Below are positions 13,019 through 20,457 of a stretch of 23,860 bases of DNA, piece by piece. Positions within the stretch are counted from its first letter, which is position 1; the number at the start of each line of letters is the position of its first letter. The notes beneath the pieces were generated by a model. That model did not search any database, was not told the DNA's origin, and was given only the letters and a program-made list of their open reading frames with translations. A program made the position numbers and the translations under genes. This DNA is from a virus: the IMG/VR virus record IMGVR_UViG_3300030061_002337, positions 1 through 23,860 of that record. One strand, written 5' to 3'.

Positions 13019-14008
13019 ATGCAAGAAACAGAAGAAAACAAAAACGTTCCTATGGTTGATATTGATACATCAGGTCCAGAACATGATGTTGAAATAAAAG
13101 AAGACAAACAACCAGAGGTAATAGAAGAAACATCTGACGCTACGGATAAAACTTATGAAAACGAGCGTGAGACTAAACTAGAAGAAACTAGCTCCGAGCC
13201 TAAAGAGGCTAGTAGCGAGGAACAACAAAAGAAAGACGAATTAGAGAATTATAGTAAAGATGTTCAAAGAAGAATAGCTAAGCTTACAGGTAAATGGAGA
13301 GAAGCTCAAAGACAAAGAGATGAAGCTCAAAGACAGAGAGATGAAGCTGTTAATTATGCCAAAGCTCAATCAAAAAGATATACTTCTTTAGAAACAGAGT
13401 CGATTAAAGATAGAACAAGTAAAATCCAATCTCTACTTGAAGCTTCAAAAGCAAAATTAGCTCAAGCAAGAGAAGCATCAGATATCAATGCTGAAGTAGA
13501 AATTCAAAAAGAAATATCTAGATTAGGTTATGAAGAAGCTAGATTAAGTGAATTTTCTGCTAAAGCTGAAAAAGAAGTTGATGAGCCAAGACAGGAGTTT
13601 ACTCAACCTATTCAAACTCAACAAGAAGAACCTATGCCTGATCCCAAAGCAGAACAATGGGCTTCAAGAAATAGATGGTTTGGTACAGATAAAGCTATGA
13701 CTTATACGGCTTTTGACCTACATAAAACACTTGTTGATGAAGAGGGTTACGACCCTAAATCAGACGAATATTATGTTGAAATTGATAAAAGATTAAGGGT
13801 TGAATTTCCACATAAATTTGATACTAATAATGATACTAAACAAGGTATTACGACTAAGCCTGTGCAGACAGTAGCGTCGGCGACGCGAAGCACAAAGTCT
13901 AGTCGCCAGACTGTCAGACTCACCCCTTCTGAAGTCGCTATCGCCAATAAATTAGGAGTGTCATTAGAAGATTATGCAAAACAAAAGAAAATCATGAAGG
14001 AGGTTTAA
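13019..14008 (+). CDS. Scaffolding protein (coiled coil)
   Basis: The predicted product has 329 residues from ATG 13019. An acidic N-terminus (about 1-75) leads into a long coiled coil (about 75-195), with a tandem REAQRQRDEAQRQRDEAV segment. A basic-polar stretch follows, then a C-terminal helical piece: LTPSEVAIANKLGVSLEDYA. Acidic, helical and directly upstream of the capsid gene is the standard picture of a head scaffold, which guides capsid assembly and then leaves. Bases 13860-13935 are unusually GC-rich and contain small hairpins (13874-13886, 13896-13912). No protease domain is visible. The role rests on context and composition, not on a family signature. Confidence 0.7.
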   Translation: MQETEENKNVPMVDIDTSGPEHDVEIKEDKQPEVIEETSDATDKTYENERETKLEETSSEPKEASSEEQQKKDELENYSKDVQRRIAKLTGKWREAQRQRDEAQRQRDEAVNYAKAQSKRYTSLETESIKDRTSKIQSLLEASKAKLAQAREASDINAEVEIQKEISRLGYEEARLSEFSAKAEKEVDEPRQEFTQPIQTQQEEPMPDPKAEQWASRNRWFGTDKAMTYTAFDLHKTLVDEEGYDPKSDEYYVEIDKRLRVEFPHKFDTNNDTKQGITTKPVQTVASATRSTKSSRQTVRLTPSEVAIANKLGVSLEDYAKQKKIMKEV

Positions 14009-14012
14009 GCAT

Positions 14013-14471
14013 ATGGAAAAAGATAAATTAAAGACCCCTCGTGCGAGTCAAACTAGAGAATCTGAAAACAGACCTCAAACTTGGACTCCACCGTCTGCAC
14101 TAGATGCACCCGAGGCGCCTATGGGTTATAGGCAAAGATGGCTAAGAGCCGAAGTACTAGGTTTTGAAGATACAAAAAATATGTCTGGAAAACTTAGAGG
14201 AGGATGGGAATTAGTGAGAGCTGATGAATATCCAGGAAAACATTATGACTCTTATGCTGAAGGAAAATACTCAGGTGTTATAGGCGGAGGCGGCCTTGTG
14301 TTGGCAAGGATACCGGAAGAGCTCGCAAAGTCTCGAGAGGAATACTATCAAAAGTTGACCAGAGATAGAGACGAAGCAATAGCAAACGACCCTCTTAAGG
14401 ACCAGCATAGTAGTATGCCCATCAACGCTGATAGGCAAAGTCGCGTAACTTTTGGTGGCCCTAAAAATTAA
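14013..14471 (+). CDS. Conserved 152-aa protein upstream of the capsid gene
   Basis: AAGGAGG at 13997-14003 sets ATG 14013. The protein contains TWTPPSALDAPEAPMGYRQR (23-42), then WLRAEVLGFEDTKN and GWELVRADEYPGKH. I recall the pattern W-PPs-Ld-P-P-Gy-hRWlRaev-GWElV from phages carrying this type of capsid protein, always without a function. It is hydrophilic, has no membrane segment and ends in VTFGGPKN. A minor head or assembly protein is the likely role by position. Bases 14281-14345 are GC-rich. Confidence 0.7.
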   Translation: MEKDKLKTPRASQTRESENRPQTWTPPSALDAPEAPMGYRQRWLRAEVLGFEDTKNMSGKLRGGWELVRADEYPGKHYDSYAEGKYSGVIGGGGLVLARIPEELAKSREEYYQKLTRDRDEAIANDPLKDQHSSMPINADRQSRVTFGGPKN

Positions 14472-14520
14472 TTTTTTAGCGATACCGAGTACGTAATATA
14501 AACTTTAAAAGGAGAACAAC

Positions 14521-15429
14521 ATGGCTATATCAAGAGCCCAGTTAACAAAACAACTGGAACCAGGCTTAAATGCCTTATTTGGTTTAGAGTATTCAAGATA
14601 CGAAAACCAACACGCTGAGATATTCGAGCAAGAGTCATCTGACAGAGCTTTCGAAGAGGAAGTAATGTTATCAGGATTTGCAAACGCTTCAACAAAAGGT
14701 GAAGGTTCTGCAATTACTTATGATTCTGCAAACGAAACATTTACAGCGAGATACACGCACGAGACTATTGCTCTAGCATTCGCAATCACTGAAGAAGCGA
14801 TTGAGGATAATTTGTATGACAGACTTGCGTCTAGATATACAAAAGCTTTAGCAAGATCTATGGCGAATACTAAACAAGTGAAAGCAGCAAATGTATTAAA
14901 CAATGCGTTTAGTTCTGCGTTTCCTGGCGGTGACGGAAAAGCGCTTTTAGCGACTGACCACCCAACAATTGCTGGATCTTTCAGCAATACTTTAAGCACT
15001 GCAGCTGACTTAAACGAAACTTCATTAGAGCAATCATTAATTGATATTAATGCATTCACTGATGAAAGAGGTTTAAAAATTGCAGCTAGAGGAGTAAAAA
15101 TGATTATTCCTTCTGAGTTACAATTTACAGCTGAGAGATTAATGAAATCTGCTCAAAGAGTTGGAACTGCTGATAACGACATCAACGCTATCAACAACAT
15201 GGGAATGATTCCACAAGGTTACACTGTGAATAATTTCTTAACTGATACAGATGCGTTTTTCATCAAAACTGATGTGCCTAATGGAATGAAATATTTTGTT
15301 AGAGCGCCAATTAAAACAGCAATGGAAGGTGACTTCGATACTGGTAATGTTAGATACAAAGCAAGAGAGAGATACTCTTTTGGTTTTTCTGACCCTAGAG
15401 GTATGTTTGGTTCACCTGGAACTGCGTAA
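14521..15429 (+). CDS. Major capsid protein
   Basis: The 302-residue protein builds the head shell. AFAITEEAIEDNLYDRLASR (103-122), followed by KQVKAANVLNNAF and GGDGKALLATDHP, is the pattern I recall for an HK97-fold head protein group related to Mu gpT. The end GNVRYKARERYSFGFSDPRG is also typical of that group. AAAAGGAG at 14508-14515 is a good ribosome binding site. It follows the scaffold and the 152-aa protein, the usual order. The length is normal. Confidence 0.9.
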   Translation: MAISRAQLTKQLEPGLNALFGLEYSRYENQHAEIFEQESSDRAFEEEVMLSGFANASTKGEGSAITYDSANETFTARYTHETIALAFAITEEAIEDNLYDRLASRYTKALARSMANTKQVKAANVLNNAFSSAFPGGDGKALLATDHPTIAGSFSNTLSTAADLNETSLEQSLIDINAFTDERGLKIAARGVKMIIPSELQFTAERLMKSAQRVGTADNDINAINNMGMIPQGYTVNNFLTDTDAFFIKTDVPNGMKYFVRAPIKTAMEGDFDTGNVRYKARERYSFGFSDPRGMFGSPGTA

Positions 15430-15451
15430 TAGAAAATAGGAGGAGATAATT

Positions 15452-16126
15452 ATGGCATTATCACAAGTTGGTTTCGGACTTAAACCAATAAACAAAGTAG
15501 GTTCAAACTATAACGCTGCCCAGGTTAGTGAATACATTGGTTTCAATGGTGGCTATAGCTTGGCATTTCAAATGCCAGTTAAAGTTGCGACTGGATTAGG
15601 TAATAGCACTCAAGTAAGACCGCAGTACAGTGAGAATGATACAATCACAGGTTCATTTATTGGTGTTTCATACGAAGACAGAAACACTGGTAAACCTGTA
15701 TTCGCTGATCACGTAACAAGTAACGATTTAATAATTAACCGTTTCAATTACGAAACAGACACTGCATCTTACTTTATTACTGATGATCCTTATCAATTAT
15801 ACTTGATTAAGGTTGATTCAGATATGACGGTAAGTGCAATGAATGGAAACTATTTTCCAAATTATGCTGGAGCGTTACCTAACGTAACTACTACAGCTGA
15901 TGGTAAAAGATCTATTGTTAAAATGGACACTGACAGTAGCCCTACATTCAACTCAGATGCAGTATTAAAGTTTATACATGTTGGATCTAGTGTTGACGAC
16001 AAAGAGTTCTCAAGCACTGGTACTTACTCACAAAGCAATAGTGATATACTAAATGCAGGAAGTAACGTTGTAGTAATGATTAATAGACACAGATACAAAG
16101 CTGGAACTTTCGGCGGAACTGGTTAA
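15452..16126 (+). CDS. Virion protein following the capsid gene
   Basis: AGGAGG at 15438-15443 precedes ATG 15452. The 224 residues are beta-rich with many Asn, Thr and Gly, and no membrane segment: FGLKPINKVGSNYNAAQVSE near the start and VVVMINRHRYKAGTFGGTG at the end. The position right after the major capsid gene, and before a terminator, fits an abundant structural protein such as a head decoration or minor capsid protein. I recall similar FGL-P proteins in marine phages. The precise role is unknown. Confidence 0.65.
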   Translation: MALSQVGFGLKPINKVGSNYNAAQVSEYIGFNGGYSLAFQMPVKVATGLGNSTQVRPQYSENDTITGSFIGVSYEDRNTGKPVFADHVTSNDLIINRFNYETDTASYFITDDPYQLYLIKVDSDMTVSAMNGNYFPNYAGALPNVTTTADGKRSIVKMDTDSSPTFNSDAVLKFIHVGSSVDDKEFSSTGTYSQSNSDILNAGSNVVVMINRHRYKAGTFGGTG

Positions 16127-16147
16127 TCATTAATTAAATTTTTTATT

Positions 16148-16179
16148 GAAAGGCCCCATTGATTGGGGCCTTTCTTTTT
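16148..16179 (+). terminator. Rho-independent terminator after the capsid operon
   Basis: GAAAGGCCCC (16148-16157) and GGGGCCTTTC (16165-16174) form a perfect 10-bp stem with the loop ATTGATT, followed by TTTTT (16175-16179). This is a textbook terminator and ends the highly expressed head gene unit. Confidence 0.93.
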
Positions 16180-16193
16180 GATAGAAAGGAAAA

Positions 16194-16448
16194 ATGAAGT
16201 ATTTAATAAAAATATATACAAAAGAAATACAAACTAAATTTGTTACAGAAAGTAAAAAAACTTTAAATACCATAGAAGATGTACATAAGATAATCATTGA
16301 CTATATGGGAGAAAATAGTATAGAATGGGAGCCAAATTCGTTACAATTTAATGGCACTGCCACAGGTTGCGAATTTTATATAACCTATGAGGAGGTTAAT
16401 GATGGCTACGAGCAAGATGGCATTATTCGCGAGAAAAATCCAACTTGA
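16194..16448 (+). CDS. Hypothetical 84-aa acidic protein
   Basis: The start follows GAAAGGAAAA (16184-16193). The 84 residues begin MKYLIKIYTKEIQTKFV and end YEEVNDGYEQDGIIREKNPT; the pattern looks like a small alpha/beta fold with one Cys. No family was recognised. It lies directly behind the terminator, so its transcription needs readthrough or an unseen promoter. It overlaps the next gene by about 47 bases. Confidence 0.55.
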   Translation: MKYLIKIYTKEIQTKFVTESKKTLNTIEDVHKIIIDYMGENSIEWEPNSLQFNGTATGCEFYITYEEVNDGYEQDGIIREKNPT

Positions 16449-16611
16449 ATCCACATGGAATCAGTTGTTTCTCAAGAATCAAGGAGTGATAACTCCTGAT
16501 ATGTCTGTGTTAGGAGATCAGATCAAAAAAACGATCAGAGAAATCCTATTAACACAAGAAGCTAAGCCTAGTAATCCAAGAGATGGTGAAAATCACCTTT
16601 TCGCTGGATAA
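16402..16611 (+). CDS. Hypothetical 69-aa protein
   Basis: ATG 16402 is chosen because AGGAGG (16390-16395) lies 6 bases upstream; ATG 16399 is also possible. The product contains MATSKMALFARKIQLESTWN, then PDMSVLGDQIKKTIREILLT and a polar C-terminus PSNPRDGENHLFAG. It is probably helical. No family was recognised. A strong ribosome binding site inside the preceding gene supports it over the overlapping frame being noise. Confidence 0.6.
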   Translation: MATSKMALFARKIQLESTWNQLFLKNQGVITPDMSVLGDQIKKTIREILLTQEAKPSNPRDGENHLFAG

Positions 16612-16716
16612 TTAGGTCTTTAAATATATTCTCTACAAAAGTGGTCAACACTTATAAGTATCTATTGCTTTTTTATAAAATTAGTTATATTTTAATTACA
16701 CTATACATTTATATTA
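16612..16716 (+). other. Non-coding AT-rich stretch, possible weak promoter
   Basis: No gene was seen. TTGCTT (16665-16670) with TATATT (16686-16691) at 15-base spacing, or TATTTT at 16688-16693 with 17, could be a weak sigma70-like promoter. The segment lies just before the structured leader at 16717, which needs a transcript. A palindrome CTTATAAG lies at about 16651-16658. Confidence 0.3.
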
Positions 16717-16770
16717 GAACGTAGACGAGTATAGTCGACGGCCTAGAGACTACGTTCGGAAACTAGGAGG
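16717..16770 (+). promoter_or_regulatory. Structured leader with a pseudoknot that covers the ribosome binding site
   Basis: Stem 1 pairs GAACGTAG (16717-16724) with CTACGTTC (16750-16757), 8 perfect pairs. CCTAG in its loop (16742-16746) is complementary to CTAGG (16763-16767), which includes the first half of the ribosome binding site AGGAGG (16765-16770) of the gene at 16779. This is an H-type pseudoknot geometry. A competing hairpin TAGTC/GACTA (16732-16736, 16748-16752) excludes stem 1. So two folds can be drawn, which may set translation of the virion gene. The five-base linker GGAAA across stem 1 is tight, so part of a stem may open. No match to a named RNA class was recognised. Confidence 0.55.
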
Positions 16771-16778
16771 ATACAATT

Positions 16779-17660
16779 ATGGCAAATACTACATTTTCAG
16801 GACCGGTACGATCACAAAACGGTTTTGAGAAAATTTCAAAAAATGGCACTACTGGTTTAGTGTCTGACGTTACACAGGACTATGGTGTAAAAGACGCAAG
16901 AAGACAATATTTATGCGAAAACTTTCAACGTAGACCTCAATTAAATGCATCAATAGGTGTTGCAGCAAATTTAGATTTTGAAGTTCTTGGAACTAATGCA
17001 GCAGATGCAGGTGTTACTTTTCCATCGACTACGTCTGGTATTAACATCGCAACAGCTGGAGCAGATCAAGATCAAATTATTATTGCTCCACATCTTGATA
17101 CTAACCAAACAGCTTGGACTGGTACTAAATGGGGTACTGAAAACCAAACTCAATGGGAATGTTCAATTTTATTACCAGCTCTTGACAATCAAAAAGTTTG
17201 GGCAGGTTTGAAATTAACTAATGATCAATTGATTTCAACAGATGCAGATCAAGTGTTTTTTAAATATCAAACAGATGCTAATAACTCAGAATCATTCACT
17301 GATTTTACTAAATGGCATTTTGTTCATAGTATAGGTGGAACTGATTTTATCAGTCAATTACCTATTACTGTTACTACTAACACACCATATCATTTTAAAA
17401 TAATTATAGATAAAGATAGAAAAGCAACTATCTTTGTAAATGGTGTTCAGTACAATGTAACTACTACATCTGGTAGTACAGGTGGAACTGCAGTTACTTC
17501 TGTAGCACCTGGACAAGTCCCTGTAAAAACAGGAGCGTTAACTAATGATGTAGACTTTATTCCTTATATTGGAATTGAAGCAGGCGCTGCAGCAGCAGAG
17601 TCTTTGACTGTTCAATACCAAAACATGAATAGAGAACATTTTGAAAATATAATTATATAA
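16779..17660 (+). CDS. Virion structural protein with a concanavalin/LamG-like domain
   Basis: AGGAGG at 16765-16770 sets ATG 16779, and that site is masked by the leader pseudoknot. The 293 residues start FSGPVRSQNGFEKISKNG (6-23). A beta-rich body has WECSILLPAL, then YHFKIIIDKDRKATIFVNG at about 204-222. The final part is Gly/Ala-rich and ends QNMNREHFENIII. The W-eCsi and yhFkI-iD-r-a-ifvNG spacing recalls the lectin-like jelly roll, so it may be a head decoration or fibre protein. The fold call is inferred by pattern. I recall similar FSGPVRS proteins in marine phages. Confidence 0.65.
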   Translation: MANTTFSGPVRSQNGFEKISKNGTTGLVSDVTQDYGVKDARRQYLCENFQRRPQLNASIGVAANLDFEVLGTNAADAGVTFPSTTSGINIATAGADQDQIIIAPHLDTNQTAWTGTKWGTENQTQWECSILLPALDNQKVWAGLKLTNDQLISTDADQVFFKYQTDANNSESFTDFTKWHFVHSIGGTDFISQLPITVTTNTPYHFKIIIDKDRKATIFVNGVQYNVTTTSGSTGGTAVTSVAPGQVPVKTGALTNDVDFIPYIGIEAGAAAAESLTVQYQNMNREHFENIII

Positions 17661-17680
17661 TAATTATTAATAACAAACTC

Positions 17681-17706
17681 GGGGCGCCTGGTAATGCAGG
17701 CGTCCT
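17681..17706 (+). repeat. GC-rich intergenic hairpin before the next ribosome binding site
   Basis: GGGGCGCCTG (17681-17690) pairs with CAGGCGTCCT (17697-17706) over a GTAATG loop: 10 pairs, two of them G-U. TCCTT (17703-17707) can instead pair with AAGGA (17711-17715), covering the next ribosome binding site. The hairpin lacks a clear U-tract, so it may be a weak terminator, an mRNA-stabilising element or a translational switch. Confidence 0.5.
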
Positions 17707-17721
17707 TTAAAAGGAGAAAAA

Positions 17722-18132
17722 ATGGCAGACACAGTTTTAAACACAACCGTATTTGACGGTGCAAAAAAATTAATAACTCATTACAATGTAGTTGGTGATG
17801 GAACAGGTAATACAACAAAGATAGTTGATGTTTCTACATTAGCAACAAGCACTTTAAATGGAAAAGCTTGTACAAGAGTTAAATTAATCAAAGTAGATTT
17901 TAACGTTTCAGTTACAGCTCCAGTTGATGGAATTAGATTAGCATGGGATGCTACAACTGATGTTGTATTTCAAACACTAGCAGGCGAAATGTCTTTTGAC
18001 TATTCAGCTTTTGGTGGACTAAGAAATACTAATGCAGCAGGAGTTACAGGAGACGTTAATTTAACATTGCCAGCTCACACATCAGGAGATACCGCTACTG
18101 TTGTATGTACGTGGCTAAAACAATACGACTAG
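17722..18132 (+). CDS. Small virion structural protein
   Basis: AAAAGGAG (17710-17717) precedes ATG 17722. The 136-residue product is beta-rich: VDGIRLAWDATTDVVFQTLA (72-91), then FGGLRNTNAAGVTGDVNLTL and VVCTWLKQYD at the end. I recall this WDAT-GGL-N-GvtGD pattern as a common small virion protein of marine phages next to head or tail genes. No membrane segment. Role unknown; head decoration or tail-associated are both open. Confidence 0.65.
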   Translation: MADTVLNTTVFDGAKKLITHYNVVGDGTGNTTKIVDVSTLATSTLNGKACTRVKLIKVDFNVSVTAPVDGIRLAWDATTDVVFQTLAGEMSFDYSAFGGLRNTNAAGVTGDVNLTLPAHTSGDTATVVCTWLKQYD

Positions 18133-18141
18133 GAGTATTAA

Positions 18142-18864
18142 ATGGCAATAGCCACAACTAGTAAATTTGAATCAACTTTTTCTATTGATGAAGTTATAGA
18201 AGAATCATACGAAAGACTTGGATTACAAGTTAATTCTGGTTATGATTTAAAATCCGCAAGACGTTCTTTAAACATAATGTTTCAAGAATGGGCTAATCGT
18301 GGTCTTCATTATTGGGAAGTTGCAAATAATTCTTTAACGTTAGTTGATGGTCAATCTGAATATACAATGTTTAGAGATCCTTCAGATGGAACATCTGATG
18401 CTACAGCAGTCTATGGAGTAGATGATGTTTTAGAAGCTGTTTATAGAAACTCACAAAATGTTGACTTTCCACTTACAAAAATAAATAGATCTGCATATCA
18501 AGCTTTATCAAATAAAACTGAAACAGGTTTACCTACTCAATATTGGGTCCAAAGATTTATAGATAGAGTTACAATTACTTTGTATCTAGCTCCTGGTTCA
18601 AATGAAGCAGGAAATACTATTAACTATTTTTATGTTAAAAGAATTAAAGACGCTGGTGATTATACAAATGTAGCAGATGTACCTTATCGTTTTGTTCCTT
18701 GTATGACAGCAGGGTTAGCTTATTATCTTGCAATTAAAAAAGCACCTGCAAGAATTCAAGAATTAAAAATTCTTTACGAAGATGAACTTCAAAGAGCGCT
18801 AAGAGAAGACGGCTCTTCTAGCAGCTCGTTTATAAGTCCGAGAACATATAATCCAAGTGTCTAA
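18142..18864 (+). CDS. Head-tail adaptor, P22 gp4-like tail accessory factor
   Basis: The 240-residue protein begins with a helical part: IDEVIEESYERLGLQVNSGY (15-34), then SARRSLNIMFQEWANRGLHY. The A-e-LG...LN-m-q-W-GlhyW pattern fits P22 gp4-type tail accessory factors, which form a ring under the portal. A beta-rich middle (TITLYLAPGSNEAGNTINYF) and helical C-terminus follow, with a Ser-rich tail. AGGAG at 18132-18136 sets the start. It overlaps the next gene by 8 bases. Confidence 0.75.
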   Translation: MAIATTSKFESTFSIDEVIEESYERLGLQVNSGYDLKSARRSLNIMFQEWANRGLHYWEVANNSLTLVDGQSEYTMFRDPSDGTSDATAVYGVDDVLEAVYRNSQNVDFPLTKINRSAYQALSNKTETGLPTQYWVQRFIDRVTITLYLAPGSNEAGNTINYFYVKRIKDAGDYTNVADVPYRFVPCMTAGLAYYLAIKKAPARIQELKILYEDELQRALREDGSSSSSFISPRTYNPSV

Positions 18865-19345
18865 TTTATCTTCAGGAAAATACGCAAAATTTATTTCTGA
18901 TCGTTCAGGATTAGAATTTCCATACTCTGAAATGGTTATAGAATGGAATGGTGCTAGAGTTCATATTTCAGAATATGAAAAGAAACACCCACAATTAGAA
19001 CCAAGACCTATAGTAGCTGATCCACAAGGATTAAGAAATGCAAGACCTGCAAGAACGGAGCCAAAAGTAGCTGCTTTATTAACTAGTAATCCTTTTTCTT
19101 TTGAAAGTGGCTCTACCACTATGACAGTTTCTATGGCTATTAATAGTCCAAGAGCTGTAGATGATGTAGTTGTTTTTAGAAATGTTTCTCCTATTTCAGG
19201 AGTTTCTAGTTTTAATAATTTGTCTTTTGTAGTAACTTCAGCTACAACTACTAATTTAACAGTTAATTTAAGTTCTGCTGCAACACAAACAACAAGAGGA
19301 GGTGGAGCTATTGCATCAATAGGTCCAGTAACATTAACACCATGA
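18857..19345 (+). CDS. Conserved virion protein, zinc-ribbon-like N-terminus with cysteines lost
   Basis: A GTG start at 18857 overlaps the adaptor gene by 8 bases; no ATG lies nearby and no strong ribosome binding site was seen, so coupling is likely. The first 62 residues, FISDRSGLEFPYSEMVIEWN (12-31) and HPQLEPRPIVADPQGLRN, follow a phage family that I recall as a zinc ribbon with CDxCG...EWxGlxVC..C. Here both Cys pairs are replaced (SDRSG, HISEYE). The C-terminal half (75-162) is a Ser/Thr-rich beta domain. It sits among head-tail connector genes, so it is probably structural. ATGA couples it to the next gene. Confidence 0.7.
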   Translation: MSNLSSGKYAKFISDRSGLEFPYSEMVIEWNGARVHISEYEKKHPQLEPRPIVADPQGLRNARPARTEPKVAALLTSNPFSFESGSTTMTVSMAINSPRAVDDVVVFRNVSPISGVSSFNNLSFVVTSATTTNLTVNLSSAATQTTRGGGAIASIGPVTLTP

Positions 19346-19995
19346 CATATGATGAATTAGTAACAAAAATTAGAGATTATACAGAAGTAGATGCAAATGT
19401 TTTAACATCTACTATTGTTAATGGTTTTATCCAAGACGCTGAATTTAGATTATTAAGAGATGTAGATTCAGATAATAATAGACGTTATGATACCTCTAAT
19501 TTAGTAAATGGACAAAGATTTATAGATATACCTTTAAATACTTTAGTTATTAGATCTGCTCAAGTTTCAGATGGTACAAATTTTAATGCAGGCACAACAA
19601 GAACTTTTTTAGAAAAAAGAGATACTAGTTTTATTTCAGAATATAATTCTTCAGGAGATACAGGACAACCTAAATACTACGCAAATTGGGATGAAAATAC
19701 AATTGCTTTAGCTCCTATTCCTGACAATACTTATGCAATTCAAGTAAATTACATCTTGAAACCAGAAGGTTTATCGAGTACTAATACAAATACATACTTA
19801 AGTGATGAATTTCCAAACGGTCTTTTGTATGCTTGTCTTGTTGAAGCGTATGGATTTTTAAAAGGTCCTGCAGATATGCTTCAATTTTATGAACAAAAAT
19901 ATACACAATCAGTTCAAGGTTTCTTAGCTGAGCAAGTGGGTAGAAGAAGAAGAGACGAGTATCAAGATGGAGTTCCAAGATTAAGTAAACAATAG
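19342..19995 (+). CDS. Probable head-tail connector / tail tubular A-like protein
   Basis: ATG 19342 overlaps the previous stop (ATGA). The 217 residues begin MTYDELVTKIRDYTEVDANV, then IVNGFIQDAEFRLLRDVDSD, the helical pattern of gp11-type adaptor proteins in podoviruses. The middle is beta-rich (LAPIPDNTYAIQVNYILKPE) and the C-terminal half is helical with a basic tail (GRRRRDEYQDGV). Position after the gp4-like gene agrees with a second adaptor ring below the portal. The assignment is by pattern and context. Confidence 0.7.
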   Translation: MTYDELVTKIRDYTEVDANVLTSTIVNGFIQDAEFRLLRDVDSDNNRRYDTSNLVNGQRFIDIPLNTLVIRSAQVSDGTNFNAGTTRTFLEKRDTSFISEYNSSGDTGQPKYYANWDENTIALAPIPDNTYAIQVNYILKPEGLSSTNTNTYLSDEFPNGLLYACLVEAYGFLKGPADMLQFYEQKYTQSVQGFLAEQVGRRRRDEYQDGVPRLSKQ

Positions 19996-20005
19996 GAGAA
20001 AAATT

Positions 20006-20446
20006 ATGGCAATAACACAAGCTTTAGCAGATTCTTTTAAGAAAAGTCTTCTTGATGGAGATATGGATTTTAGATCAGCAGGTGGAGATACTTTTAAATT
20101 AGCTTTATACACATCTGATGCAACTTTAAATGCATCAACTACTGCTTATACAACAACTGAAGAAATTCCAGCTAGCGGACAATACGCTGCAGGTGGAGGA
20201 ACTTTAATTAATAGTGGAACATCTGTTGCTACGAGCACAGCAATTGTAGATTTTCAAGATTTATCGTTTACCGGAGTAACTGTTAATACAAGAGGTGCAT
20301 TAATTTATAATTCATCTTCATCAGTTACATCAAACGCTGCAGTTGCAGTTTTAGATTTTGGTTCGGATAAAACAGTAACGGCTGGTACATTTACAATTCA
20401 GTTTCCTGCTTTTACAACAGCCGCTGCAATTATTAGAATAGCTTAA
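20006..20446 (+). CDS. Small beta-rich tail/virion protein
   Basis: AGGAG at 19994-19998 sets ATG 20006. The product has 146 residues. The first third holds DTFKLALYTSDATLNASTTA (28-47), then EEIPASGQYAAGGGTLINSG; the rest is low-complexity Ser/Thr/Val strands ending TIQFPAFTTAAAIIRIA. I recall this fkLALYts-atl-tt-Yt-gqY-GG motif from many phage proteins encoded next to fibres. It is a likely tail or decoration component; the exact role is not known. Confidence 0.65.
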   Translation: MAITQALADSFKKSLLDGDMDFRSAGGDTFKLALYTSDATLNASTTAYTTTEEIPASGQYAAGGGTLINSGTSVATSTAIVDFQDLSFTGVTVNTRGALIYNSSSSVTSNAAVAVLDFGSDKTVTAGTFTIQFPAFTTAAAIIRIA

Positions 20447-20457
20447 GGAGAAACCTG

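Noticed and set aside
16717-16770. preQ1, SAM-II or glutamine riboswitch as the identity of the leader pseudoknot
   Set aside because: Overall topology is similar, but the conserved loop sequences of those classes could not be matched by eye.
16978-17211. Leu-rich 77-aa frame within the lectin-like virion gene
   Set aside because: Out-of-frame reading of a supported gene, no ribosome binding site.
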